A stretch of DNA of 64,000 nucleotides from Variovorax sp. IB41 (GTDB taxonomy: Bacteria; Pseudomonadota; Gammaproteobacteria; Burkholderiales; Burkholderiaceae_C). The number at the start of each line of letters is the position of its first letter. Position 1 is the stretch's first letter. The stretch spans positions 620,001-684,000 of the forward strand of contig NZ_JAEFCB010000001.1 of NCBI RefSeq assembly GCF_016405905.1, given 5' to 3'. This document shows positions 36,585 to 43,915 of this stretch, piece after piece. The position numbers and the translations under genes are program-made. The notes beneath the pieces were generated by a model. It saw only the letters and a list, made by a program, of their open reading frames with translations. It had not been told where the DNA came from and ran no database searches.

Positions 36585-36833
36585 ATGGCATGCACCCTTC
36601 GGGGCGTCCCGCATTGCATAGTGGCTCGATGTCAAGGGTTAGCAGCGCTTCGACGCTGAGGTTAGCAACCGGCTCGTCTGTCATTCGGCCTACAAAGAAC
36701 TACCTCGACCCGAGATGCAAACCGCCGGCGCTGCATGGCCGCCGCAGGGCGACCTCTTCTAGACCGGCGTTTACCCGGTTGCGCGCCGAGCTCGGCCGCG
36801 TGCAAGAATTGAAGCCCAGACCACGAGGAGCCC
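36585..36833. other. non-coding gap with no recognisable gene
   Basis: About 250 bp between the methyltransferase and the glycosyltransferase. GGTTAGCA occurs twice near 36640 and 36662. I see no convincing ORF or terminator; a promoter for the next gene may be here. Confidence 0.5.
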
Positions 36834-37706
36834 ATGGGCGAGAGACAGAAAATCAGCGGCGTTGTCATTTCATACAACCGCGCAGACGTAATTGAAACGA
36901 CATTGCGATCACTATGGTTTGTCGATGAGTTGATCGTCGTAGACAAGTCGTCGATAGACGGGACCGCTCAGCTTGCCGCGAAGATTGCTGACCGCGTCAT
37001 CGTTGAGCCATGGCGCCCACTCGGGGAAGACTCCAGGCAATCTGCCGTGGATGCATGCACGCACGACTGGATCGTGTGCATGGACGACGACGAGTGCTTC
37101 AGCGCTGAGGCCGGCCGATACATCCAAAGCGAGCTGGAAGCACCAAGCGCCTGCGTCTACATCTTCCCTCTGCGCCATTACATCCTCGGCACGCATGACG
37201 AGGATGCTTACTACTGGCCCGATCGCAAGCCGAGGATGTTTCGCCGCGACGCCGTGAGTTTCAGAAGCACTGTGCATAACGAGTGGAACTACCGCGTCGA
37301 GGACTGCGCCTTCCCCTCGGCAGAAAACGGGATATGCATCCACCATCTCACGCACAAGGACACGGCGACTTGGATCGATAAAACGAACAAGTACACCTCG
37401 CAGGGCGACCGCCACCGCATGTTCGAGGACGACACAGATCTGATCGCCTTCGCCCATCGGCAAATCGACCACCACTTCGCCCAGGCAAAGACGAAAGACG
37501 CTACTGGCTACGTCGCCGCCGTATCCGTGCTGCGCAGCCTGTACGACATCGTTGACCGGGTGAAGGGCTGGGAAGAAGGCCGCGGCCTCGATGGGGCGCA
37601 AGCGTTCCGTGAGCTTGGCGCGCGCCTGGAAGCGGGATATCCAGTCCGCGCACCAGTCGCGACAGACGGCCCGAAGCGACGGCGGTGGTGGGGCTGGACC
37701 GGCTGA
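36834..37706 (+). CDS. family-2 glycosyltransferase (WaaE/KdtX-like)
   Basis: A 290-residue GT-A enzyme. The first residues ISGVVISYNRADVIETTLRSLWFVDELIVVDKSSIDGT and the metal motif MDDDE (in WIVCMDDDECFS) are typical; TVHNEW and the HLTHKD segment fit the LPS-core glucosyltransferase-like subfamily. It is cargo of the element, co-directional with the methyltransferase. It probably modifies lipopolysaccharide or another surface glycan; exact sugar unknown. Confidence 0.85.
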   Translation: MGERQKISGVVISYNRADVIETTLRSLWFVDELIVVDKSSIDGTAQLAAKIADRVIVEPWRPLGEDSRQSAVDACTHDWIVCMDDDECFSAEAGRYIQSELEAPSACVYIFPLRHYILGTHDEDAYYWPDRKPRMFRRDAVSFRSTVHNEWNYRVEDCAFPSAENGICIHHLTHKDTATWIDKTNKYTSQGDRHRMFEDDTDLIAFAHRQIDHHFAQAKTKDATGYVAAVSVLRSLYDIVDRVKGWEEGRGLDGAQAFRELGARLEAGYPVRAPVATDGPKRRRWWGWTG

Positions 37707-37725
37707 CGCCCCATAAACGACAAAA

Positions 37726-37753
37726 TCCCGCCCCGGCCGAAGCCAGAGCGGGA
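37726..37753. terminator. bidirectional hairpin terminator between convergent genes
   Basis: TCCCGC (37726-37731) pairs with GCGGGA (37748-37753), with an inner GGC-CGAA-GCC. On the minus strand it is followed by TTTTG, so it best fits the end of the spanin-like genes. Confidence 0.6.
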
Positions 37754-37773
37754 AATCTCAAACAGTTGCAGGC

Positions 37774-38001
37774 CTAGGGCGGCGCCAGTAGCGCGCGGTC
37801 ATTGTTCACGGTGCCGAGCAGAAGCTGCACTTCGTTGTCTCGCCCTTCAACAACGAGTCGGCCTCGTTCAAGAAGCTCTCGACTTCGAGCGGCCATGGCC
37901 GCGAGGGCTGCGGATCGATCCGCGACACGCTGGCAGGCAGCGAGGTCGGCTGAGGCCTGCTCGCGATCAAGGGCGGCGTAGTCTGCGTATTGCTTGCGCA
38001 C
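37774..38001 (-). CDS. Rz-like (i-spanin) phage lysis gene remnant
   Basis: The open frame from GTG 38001 encodes 75 residues (RKQYADYAALDREQASADL ... NDRALLAPP), alpha-helical and charged, as in the periplasmic coiled coil of Rz. The N-terminal membrane anchor is missing; upstream the frame runs into unrelated sequence, so it is probably truncated. A lipoprotein (Rz1-like) is nested in another frame, the classical spanin arrangement. Confidence 0.5.
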   Translation of the reverse strand: MRKQYADYAALDREQASADLAACQRVADRSAALAAMAARSRELLERGRLVVEGRDNEVQLLLGTVNNDRALLAPP

Positions 38002-38069
38002 CCGGCCAAGCTCAGCAGTAACAGCGCGGCCGCGGGCAGCCAGGACGCCGAGGCGGTTTTCGTATCTAT
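37806..38069 (-). CDS. Rz1-like lipoprotein (o-spanin) with an apparent ATA start codon
   Basis: This frame encodes 87 residues with the best signal at ATA 38069-38067: (M)DTKTASASWLPAAALLLLSLAGC, lipobox LAGC, then a Pro-rich mature part (TTPPLIASRPQPTSLP) as in Rz1. AGGAG at 38077-38081 stands seven bases upstream of the ATA, ideal spacing. No ATG, GTG or TTG fits. Either the start was mutated from ATG, or a weak AUA start is used. It overlaps the Rz-like frame. Confidence 0.5.
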   Translation of the reverse strand: MDTKTASASWLPAAALLLLSLAGCASNTQTTPPLIASRPQPTSLPASVSRIDPQPSRPWPLEVESFLNEADSLLKGETTKCSFCSAP

Positions 38070-38084
38070 TGACGTTCTCCTGTT

Positions 38085-38640
38085 GCGTTTGGCATGGCTC
38101 GCGACCAGCGCCACCACGCGCTGCAGGTCGACCAGTGCGGCCAGCGCACGGGCGGTGTACCGCGTGCAGATGGAGCAGCAGTGCGCCGTCTCGGGCTGCC
38201 AGAAGGTGCTGTTCATGGTCACGAAGTGGAGCGGCGACGAACTGGTCGAGCGCCGTGAAGCCTGATATCTGCCCGACCTGCAGCTGCGCGCAGATCGTCG
38301 CAGGCTGGGCCCAGTTCGCGCAGGACCTCGCCGCCTACGTGCCGTCCGACACGCCCACCATCGAGAAGGTCGTGGCCGAGCCGGTGGAAGCCCTGCCCGC
38401 CCCCTTCGTGCAGGTCACCGGCCAGCTCGCGCTGCAGGACAACTTCAAGGTGTTCGAGGAGCGCCTGCGCGAGTTCCTCGCGACCAAGCTCATCCGCGAG
38501 CCGAAGACCGACGAAGACTTCGTCAACCTCGACGCGCAGATCAAGGCGATGAAGGAGGAGCGGCAGGCGCTGAAGGCCGCGAAGGCGCAGATGCTCGCGC
38601 AGGTCCAGCCGGCAGCCAGCACTGCGCGCCGCCGACCTAC
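38085..38640 (+). pseudogene. YqaJ-family viral recombinase pseudogene (5' truncated, nonsense and frameshift)
   Basis: From about 38150 the sequence YRVQMEQQCAVSGCQKVLFM and KWSGDELVERREA looks like the core of YqaJ/lambda-exonuclease-type phage recombinases. TGA at 38263-38265 interrupts it where a Trp is expected (REA-stop-YLPDLQLRA). A one-base shift near 38280 moves the frame to AQIVAGWAQFAQDLAAYVPSD. The long tail (LQDNFKVFEERLREFLATKLI and onward) is like the C-terminal part of these phage proteins. The N-terminus is lost at the junction with the spanin-like genes. A GTG at 38255 opens the second frame and could yield a shorter product. Confidence 0.6.
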
Positions 38641-38775
38641 CGCCCTGCCGAGACGCAGCGCGGATCCATCCGCTGCCAGAAGTGCGGCGGCCTTCTCACC
38701 CACGTGGCCAGCGCGGTCGACGGCCGGACCTCCGGCCGCTGTTCGAGCGCGGGCTGCATCAAATGGACGGACTGA
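38617..38775 (+). pseudogene. zinc-ribbon-like phage ORF fragment
   Basis: After the recombinase remnant the frame shifts to YRPAETQRGSIRCQKCGGLLTHVAS and GRCSSAGCIKWTD, ending with TGA at 38773. The CxxC and C....C pairs suggest a small zinc ribbon. There is no good start codon upstream in this frame, so it is probably a broken or fused phage gene. Confidence 0.4.
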
Positions 38776-38850
38776 ACGTGATCGACTCGCGCGCCCCTGC
38801 CGCCTCTCCGACCGAATGGCAAAACGGTCCCCACCGCTATCACCGAAGAG

Positions 38851-39768
38851 ATGCACGTGGCCGCCGTGCGCACCGCCGCGCGCTGCACAGGGAACGACGA
38901 CTTCCCGCCGCGGGTGTACCGAGCCATGCTCGCGGCCGCGCCGGCGCACGCAGACTCGCTGCGTGAGGCACTCGGCAAGATTGCCGCCCTCGAAAGTCGG
39001 GACCCGAACGCAGGGCGGATCGCGCGCGCCGCGCTCCAGGGCATCCGCTTCAGTGCCGGGCACCCCGCCGCTCAAGCAGGAGCACTGCAGGCGGTGAGCG
39101 ACGAGCGTGCCGCGTTTGAGGCTGAAATCCGCAAGGACGCCGGAGACCTGAGCACGTTTGGCAGCGGGAGCAACTTTCACTATTGCAACAGCGCAGTGAA
39201 CAACGCTTGGTGCGGCTGGAAAGCTCGTGCCGCCCTCGCAGCCACGCAGCCCACTGCAGTACCCGCAGCGGTTGTTGAGCCCATCGGCGACGGCCAGGGA
39301 GAGGCGATGCTGCTCAAGGCCTTGCCGGTGGGCACGCTGCTCTACGCCGGCGCCGATGGGGCGGGTGCGTTCCAGGCGCGCGTGCAGCCATGGCTCCTAG
39401 CGTGCTTCGGCGCGACCATCGCCGGCGACCGCGAGGAACGTAACCACCGCTTCCTGGAAGAGGCCGTCGAGCTGGTGCAGGCCTGCGGCTGCACGCGCAG
39501 CGAAGCGCACCAGCTCCTGGACTACGTCTTCGACCGCCCAGTCGGCGAGGTCGCCCAGGAGGTGGGCGGCGTCATGGTCACGCTGGCCGCGCTGTGCTTG
39601 GCGCAAGGCCACGACATGCACCCGGCAGGCGAGGTCGAGCTGGCGCGCATCTGGACGAAGGTCGAGCAGATCGGCACGAAGCAGGCGACGAAGCCGAAGC
39701 ACTCACCGCTGCCAGCCACGGAACTCGACAGCCCATCACGCGACGCCAACAGGAACCACACGCAATGA
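38851..39768 (+). CDS. phage-type hypothetical protein, possible MazG-like C-terminal domain
   Basis: A 305-residue ORF from ATG 38851; the frame is open to about 38782, so the true start may be earlier (the upstream codons TVPTAITEE fit the protein). The C-terminal half, REERNHRFLEEAVELVQACG with GEVAQEVGGVMVTLAALC, has the ExxE-like helices of MazG-type NTP pyrophosphohydrolases. The N-terminal part (DFPPRVYRAMLAAAP) is common in phage early genes. Function not established. Confidence 0.55.
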   Translation: MHVAAVRTAARCTGNDDFPPRVYRAMLAAAPAHADSLREALGKIAALESRDPNAGRIARAALQGIRFSAGHPAAQAGALQAVSDERAAFEAEIRKDAGDLSTFGSGSNFHYCNSAVNNAWCGWKARAALAATQPTAVPAAVVEPIGDGQGEAMLLKALPVGTLLYAGADGAGAFQARVQPWLLACFGATIAGDREERNHRFLEEAVELVQACGCTRSEAHQLLDYVFDRPVGEVAQEVGGVMVTLAALCLAQGHDMHPAGEVELARIWTKVEQIGTKQATKPKHSPLPATELDSPSRDANRNHTQ

Positions 39769-39832
39769 GCGGCAGCGTCCCAGTCGACCTCAGCCGTTTA
39801 TCGCGTGGCGCTGCAACGCGCCGTTGTCGAGA

Positions 39833-39964
39833 CTATTTTTTGGTCTGCTTTTTGAAGCATTCAGGAGGGGCGTTCGGCTCCTTGCACTCGGGTGGCGCTG
39901 CTACAGCTGCGCTCAGAACGACCGAAGCGAACGCGAAAAGAATTGCTGAACGAAATGTTTTCAT
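39833..39964 (-). CDS. 43-residue exported peptide with two cysteines
   Basis: ATG 39964 to TAG 39833 encodes a signal peptide (MKTFRSAILFAFASVVLSA, cleaved near AVA-A) followed by PPECKEPNAPPECFKKQTKK. The mature part repeats the pattern PPEC and is basic at its end. GAGGAGAAGG stands 5-8 bases upstream as a strong ribosome binding site. It lies antisense to the surrounding phage-type genes. I do not recognise a family. Confidence 0.6.
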   Translation of the reverse strand: MKTFRSAILFAFASVVLSAAVAAPPECKEPNAPPECFKKQTKK

Positions 39965-40057
39965 AGCGCCTTCTCCTCAAAAGTTGCCGAATGCTGGCAC
40001 AGCTAGGTCAGCGCGTCGACAGGAAAAGCGCTATGCCAGCCAGCTGGGAGTTGAGCC

Positions 40058-40330
40058 ATGAGTAGCATGTTCCTCATTGACGAGGAGATTGACGGCATCT
40101 GCGACGGCTTGGGCGCTAACTCACATGCAGCAAAGCGCAAGCGCCTGCCCGGAATGGGCCTGATCGTGAACCGCAAGCCGAACGGCCGGCCACTGGTGGT
40201 GCGCTCGCACGCCGAGGCGGTGCTGAGCGGCCGCGCCGCGCTGGCGCAAGAGGCCGCCTTGTCGGCGGCGCGCCCCGCTGCTGGCGACTGTGCTGCCGTC
40301 ATTGCCCTTTTTGGCCGGAAGGCGGCCTAA
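40058..40330 (+). CDS. DUF4224-like small phage protein, possible excisionase/directionality factor
   Basis: A 90-residue ORF ending two bases before the integrase start. FLIDEEIDGICDG at the start and VNRKPNGRPLVVRSHAEAVL resemble DUF4224 proteins (L-T-D-E-E-I ... GRPVVLR), which are found next to phage integrases. A regulatory or excision role is inferred from position. Confidence 0.6.
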   Translation: MSSMFLIDEEIDGICDGLGANSHAAKRKRLPGMGLIVNRKPNGRPLVVRSHAEAVLSGRAALAQEAALSAARPAAGDCAAVIALFGRKAA

Positions 40331-40331
40331 G

Positions 40332-41453
40332 ATGCCCCCCACCATGGGCCGCCGCCGAAAAATCGACACTGGGCTGGAGCCCCGCGTCTACCTCAACCAC
40401 GGGGCCTACTACTACGTCCACCCGGGCGGCAAGTGGGAGCGCCTGGGCACCGACAAGGACGACGCGAACCGCAAGGCCCGGATCCACAACGACCCGGACA
40501 GCCTCTACGGCACGATGGTCTACTGGCTGGACCAGTTCCTGCTGCACTGCGACCAGCGAGTCCTGAAGAAGACGATGGCCGCGCGCACGCGCGACGACTA
40601 CCGCGACGCCATCGAGGCGCCCACCGCCACCCGGAAGCGCGGCGCGCTGCGCGTGTTCTTCGCGCCGCCGCGCACGCCCGCGGACATCACGCCGGCGATG
40701 GTGCAGGACTTCTTGACGACCATGCATGAGCTTGGCCGCCCGACGCCGGCGAACCGGGAGCGCGCGTGCCTGTCGGCGTGCTTCGGCTGGCTGCTGCGCA
40801 CGGGCAAGGTGCCGGGCCTGCAATACAACCCCTGCCTGCGCGCCAGCGGCGTCCAGAAGAACAAGGAGGTGCGCCGGGCGCGCTACGTCAAGCACGACGA
40901 GTTCCGGGAGGTCTACGCGGTTGCCGCGGCCAGCGAGCGCCTGATGATGGAGCTGACCTACCGCACGCTGCAGCGGCCCGAGAGCGACATCGTGCTGTGG
41001 ACCTCAGCGAACCTGATCACCGAGGGCGGCGTGCGGAAGCTGCACCACATCCAGAACAAGACGAAGGTCGAACTGAAGATCGAGCTGCCGGCCGGCGTGA
41101 CGATCCTGCTCGACAAGGCGCTCGGCACCGAGAGCAACGTGGTGCGGCTGATGCAGCCGCTGGTGCACCGCCTGGACGGCGACGCCTACACCTACGACGG
41201 GATCTGCTCGAATCTGAAGAAATCCATCGAGGTCGCCAACGTGCGCCGGAAGGCCCGCGGCATCGCGCCCATGCCCTCCTTCGGGTTCCGGGACCTCAAG
41301 GGCAAGGGCGCGACGGACATGTGGCTCGCCGGCGTGCCCATCGAGCAGATCCAGCTGCTCTGCGGCCACAAGAACAAGGCGACGACCGAGGTCTACATCA
41401 AACAGCGCTGGAGGGAGACCGCACAGCCGAACATGGTGGAGTTGGCCTCGTAG
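40332..41453 (+). CDS. int: tyrosine recombinase/phage integrase
   Basis: A 373-residue integrase; ATG 40332 follows the DUF4224 stop. The catalytic residues are R215 (RTLQRPESD), the second Arg R320 (FGFRDL, with Phe in place of the usual His of HxxR), H346 (LLCGHKNKA) and Y355 (TTEVYIKQR). An N-terminal AP2-like arm-binding part and a SAM-like core precede them. It should catalyse integration of this element in tRNA-Asn. It is 730 bp from the right repeat. Confidence 0.9.
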   Translation: MPPTMGRRRKIDTGLEPRVYLNHGAYYYVHPGGKWERLGTDKDDANRKARIHNDPDSLYGTMVYWLDQFLLHCDQRVLKKTMAARTRDDYRDAIEAPTATRKRGALRVFFAPPRTPADITPAMVQDFLTTMHELGRPTPANRERACLSACFGWLLRTGKVPGLQYNPCLRASGVQKNKEVRRARYVKHDEFREVYAVAAASERLMMELTYRTLQRPESDIVLWTSANLITEGGVRKLHHIQNKTKVELKIELPAGVTILLDKALGTESNVVRLMQPLVHRLDGDAYTYDGICSNLKKSIEVANVRRKARGIAPMPSFGFRDLKGKGATDMWLAGVPIEQIQLLCGHKNKATTEVYIKQRWRETAQPNMVELAS

Positions 41454-41471
41454 TGCTTTCCCGACACCAGC

Positions 41472-41948
41472 TCAGGCCCGTTCCAACCTATGGATGCTCA
41501 TCACCAGACGAAGATGAACCTTCAATTTCGGGCTTCGTGTCTGAACTGCGATGGACTTCAAGGCGTCCAGATGGATGCCGCGCGTCCACAGGCTGACCGC
41601 CGAAATATTGCTCGCCTCCAACCTGAAGGGGTGAGACAGAACATCCGGTCGATTCTCTTGAGCGGCTCGTTTGTCGACGAGTTCGATAAGGGCGATCTCG
41701 GCCTGTTGGCGCGCCTCGCCTTCCATATATACCTCGTCAATTGCAGGCAACTCGGATGGGTATCCGGCAAGCGGAAACTCGACTAGACCGCTGGTCCGAG
41801 CGTAGGACGGGCGGCTTGTGAGCACATGGAATTCGGCCTCCCACAAGGCGTTCGACTCCTGCCAGGCTGAAACGATCACGTAGGACTCCCCTAGCAGCCC
41901 ATTCGGCAACCCGCGCACGGCGAACATCGATGGATGTTGTTGGTTCAT
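41472..41948 (-). CDS. hypothetical protein of the element
   Basis: A 158-residue ORF starting at ATG 41948 with GGAGAAGA as ribosome binding site. The sequence (VRGLPNGLLGESYVIVSAWQ, YMEGEARQQAEIALIELVDKR) is protein-like but no family is recognised. It is convergent with the integrase (18-bp gap) and is next to the right att site, a usual place for accessory or defence cargo. Confidence 0.6.
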   Translation of the reverse strand: MNQQHPSMFAVRGLPNGLLGESYVIVSAWQESNALWEAEFHVLTSRPSYARTSGLVEFPLAGYPSELPAIDEVYMEGEARQQAEIALIELVDKRAAQENRPDVLSHPFRLEASNISAVSLWTRGIHLDALKSIAVQTRSPKLKVHLRLVMSIHRLERA

Positions 41949-42180
41949 TTCTTCTCCAAAGCCCGAAAGCGTGCCCGCTTTGGATCGAAGTAGCTACCCG
42001 AAGATGCCCTACGCCAGTTCGATCAAAGGAGGCACCTTCAGGTGCCAAATATCCAGTGTTTTGCCCCCCTGTTTTGCACGTTTAATAGGCAGTTTGAGGG
42101 GGTTGATCCGCTGAAATTGTTTGGCGGCGCCAGGGCGGCTTTGCAGCATTCATGCGCCCCAGCGCCCCGAACTGTCATCC
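41949..42180. other. non-coding right end of the element with arm repeat and hairpin
   Basis: Contains GGCACC-TTCA-GGTGCC (42031-42046) and, at 42044-42057, the second copy of GCCAAATATCCAGT. The TTTGC/TTTTGC-rich stretch is lower in GC than the surroundings. No gene is visible. Confidence 0.6.
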
Positions 42181-42248
42181 GACTGTTAATCCGTAGGTCC
42201 CTGGTTCGAGCCCAGGTCGAGGAGCCACAATAAGCCGCAAGGCAACTG
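42181..42248 (+). repeat. right 68-bp direct repeat (attR), partial tRNA-Asn
   Basis: Identical to 35122-35189. It contains only the 3' half of tRNA-Asn (from the anticodon loop), so it is not a functional tRNA. Confidence 0.93.
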
Positions 42249-42251
42249 AAA

Positions 42252-42281
42252 AGCCCGCTACATAACGTAGCGGGCTTTTTT
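42252..42281 (+). terminator. Rho-independent terminator after attR, probable native tRNA-Asn terminator
   Basis: AGCCCGCTAC (42252-42261) pairs with GTAGCGGGCT (42267-42276), followed by a T run. Position and similarity to 35194-35224 suggest it is the original chromosomal terminator. Confidence 0.9.
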
Positions 42282-42389
42282 CATTGTGGGCGCTTGTCGC
42301 CGCCTCGCACACGCTCATGTGCAGGTACATGCCGCATCGAGTTCGCGCATTCACATGCCGTTCAGGTCCGCGCTGCACATTCCGGCGCC

Positions 42390-42677
42390 ATGACCCTCAA
42401 GAACGGGAAGCGCGCCGCCGTCACCGGCATGCTTCAAGTGGCGCCGAAAGGCCCCGGCCCCGAGAACCAGTTCATCCAGTTGCGCCCGACATTGCACGGA
42501 CGCGAAACGGATGTGTTGAAGGCAGTCGCCACGCTGCCCGCGGAAATCCGCACGCCCCAGGCGACGGCGACCGAACTCGTCCGCAGGGGCATCGGCATTC
42601 CTTATTCGACGCTTTGCTCGATCCTTCGGCGGCTGGAGCAAAAGGGCGCGCTGCGCCTGGGGCGCGTCAAGTCTTGA
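42390..42677 (+). CDS. small winged-helix-like hypothetical protein
   Basis: A 95-residue ORF from ATG 42390. The C-terminal half (ATATELVRRGIGIPYSTLCSILRRLEQKGALRLG) looks like a winged HTH with a recognition helix and wing. The context, right after the element, gives no target. Function unknown. Confidence 0.6.
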   Translation: MTLKNGKRAAVTGMLQVAPKGPGPENQFIQLRPTLHGRETDVLKAVATLPAEIRTPQATATELVRRGIGIPYSTLCSILRRLEQKGALRLGRVKS

Positions 42678-42742
42678 GCCCTTCGTTCGGGCTGCAAGGC
42701 AGCCGCTAGACTCGCCCTTCGTCCATCGAATCGAGGTCTTGA

Positions 42743-42997
42743 ATGAAAAGCACGAGTCAATACGAATTCAGCCTGCCCCTTTGCAACGAAGAGCAGCAGC
42801 GCCAGGTGCAGAAGGCGCTCATGTTTCCCGGCGCGATCACCACAGCCACCGTCAACCGCACCATCGGCGCGGCCGGCGTGATCGTGCAGGCCAGCTTCAC
42901 GCCAGCGCAGTCCCTCGGGCTCATGCATGCGGAGATCATTTCGCGCATCGCACCGCTGGGCCTCGTGCCGATGCGGGTCCCCTCCGTTGCGGCCTGA
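42743..42997 (+). CDS. small hypothetical protein
   Basis: An 84-residue ORF (MKSTSQYEFSLPL ...). No domain is recognised. It is followed by a strong hairpin, so it is probably a monocistronic gene. Confidence 0.55.
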   Translation: MKSTSQYEFSLPLCNEEQQRQVQKALMFPGAITTATVNRTIGAAGVIVQASFTPAQSLGLMHAEIISRIAPLGLVPMRVPSVAA

Positions 42998-43033
42998 TCG
43001 GGAAGCCAGACGCACCCTTGGCGGTTCCTGAAT

Positions 43034-43060
43034 GCCTCGCTGCCCGAACGGCAGCGGGGC
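43034..43060 (+). terminator. hairpin terminator
   Basis: An 11-bp stem (43034-43044 with 43050-43060, one G-T pair) and a 5-base loop, followed by ATCTTTCATT. It is well placed to end the preceding small gene. Confidence 0.65.
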
Positions 43061-43114
43061 ATCTTTCATTGGGGAGCCCTTGCCGCATAGACTCGGTATG
43101 CAACGAAAGCTCAC

Positions 43115-43774
43115 ATGCCCGCCATCTCCCGCATCCAGAAAGAACAGGCCCTGCGCGCCGCCGGCATCGCGCTCAGGCCCTACCCCACGCTGGCGACTGT
43201 CGCGCCTGCGGGAGACCAGCGCGCAGCCGACCTCGCGCTGCTCGACGCAGGCACGGCCTGGGAGCGCGAACTCGAACGGCTGTACCTGCAACTGCTCATG
43301 ACCCAGGCCCAGGCCGCCTCGGGTGACGCGGGCGAGGTGTTCGTGGAACTGTCCCGGCGCGAAGGCCTGGCGGCCGGGCTGGAACAACTGAACCAACGCG
43401 TGCCGCACCGGTACACCGCGGTGTACCGGCTCGAGGGCGAGTTGCTGCGCAACATCGAGCTCGTGGACAAGGCCCACGAAGTCAGGCCCGAATTCCTGGC
43501 CGAAGTCCCTTTGGGCACCAGCTTCTGCCAGTACGTGCTGCGGGATGGCATGTTCCTCACCAGCAACTCGGCGCAGGACGACCGCCTGGACGGCCATCCC
43601 TACCAGGGCGTGATGGTCGCCTACCACGGCGCTCCGATCATGGACAGCACCGGCGCGCTGTTCGGGTCGCTCTGTCACTTCGATGTGCAGGAGCAGCCGC
43701 TGAGCGACCTCGAGTTCGAGCACCTCAAGGCGATCGCGCAGGTCATCCGGCCGCTGCTGGACGACGCGCCGTAG
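43115..43774 (+). CDS. GAF-domain protein
   Basis: A 219-residue cytosolic protein. The second half is GAF-like: VPHRYTAVYRLEGELLRNIELVDK, LGTSFCQYVLRDGMFLTSNSAQDDRLDGHPYQGVMVAYHGAPIMD read in blocks, and GALFGSLCHFDV. No output domain is attached, so it may sense a small ligand for a partner. Confidence 0.7.
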   Translation: MPAISRIQKEQALRAAGIALRPYPTLATVAPAGDQRAADLALLDAGTAWERELERLYLQLLMTQAQAASGDAGEVFVELSRREGLAAGLEQLNQRVPHRYTAVYRLEGELLRNIELVDKAHEVRPEFLAEVPLGTSFCQYVLRDGMFLTSNSAQDDRLDGHPYQGVMVAYHGAPIMDSTGALFGSLCHFDVQEQPLSDLEFEHLKAIAQVIRPLLDDAP

Positions 43775-43915
43775 GCCGGTCGAGGAAGAACTCCTAGCCG
43801 CGCTTTCCGAATCGCGGCCCGCGGCACCACTTCGCATCGGCAATCGAGGCACAACCGCACGACCCGCAGACCGTGCGTCACCGGATGGTCGACGGATTCC
43901 CCTACAGTCCTGACC

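Larger units (their letters stand above)
35122..42248. mobile_element. 7.1 kb integrated element in tRNA-Asn, degraded prophage with cargo
   Basis: It is bounded by the 68-bp direct repeats and has a tyrosine integrase (40332-41453) near the right end. The content is a LigD-type ligase fragment, a methyltransferase, a family-2 glycosyltransferase, spanin-like genes, a YqaJ-family pseudogene, small phage-type ORFs and a DUF4224-like protein. The left copy restores tRNA-Asn; the right copy plus its terminator is probably the displaced native 3' end. Packaging, replication and most structural genes are missing, so independent mobility is doubtful, although integrase and both att sites look intact. 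Confidence 0.88.

Noticed and set aside
37990..38265. 91-codon ORF as an intact phage gene
   Set aside because: Only its second half looks coding (YRVQMEQQ onward), and this continues after the stop as a YqaJ-type sequence, so it is part of a pseudogene.
42042..42233. 63-codon ORF crossing attR
   Set aside because: It reads through the partial tRNA and shows no coding character.
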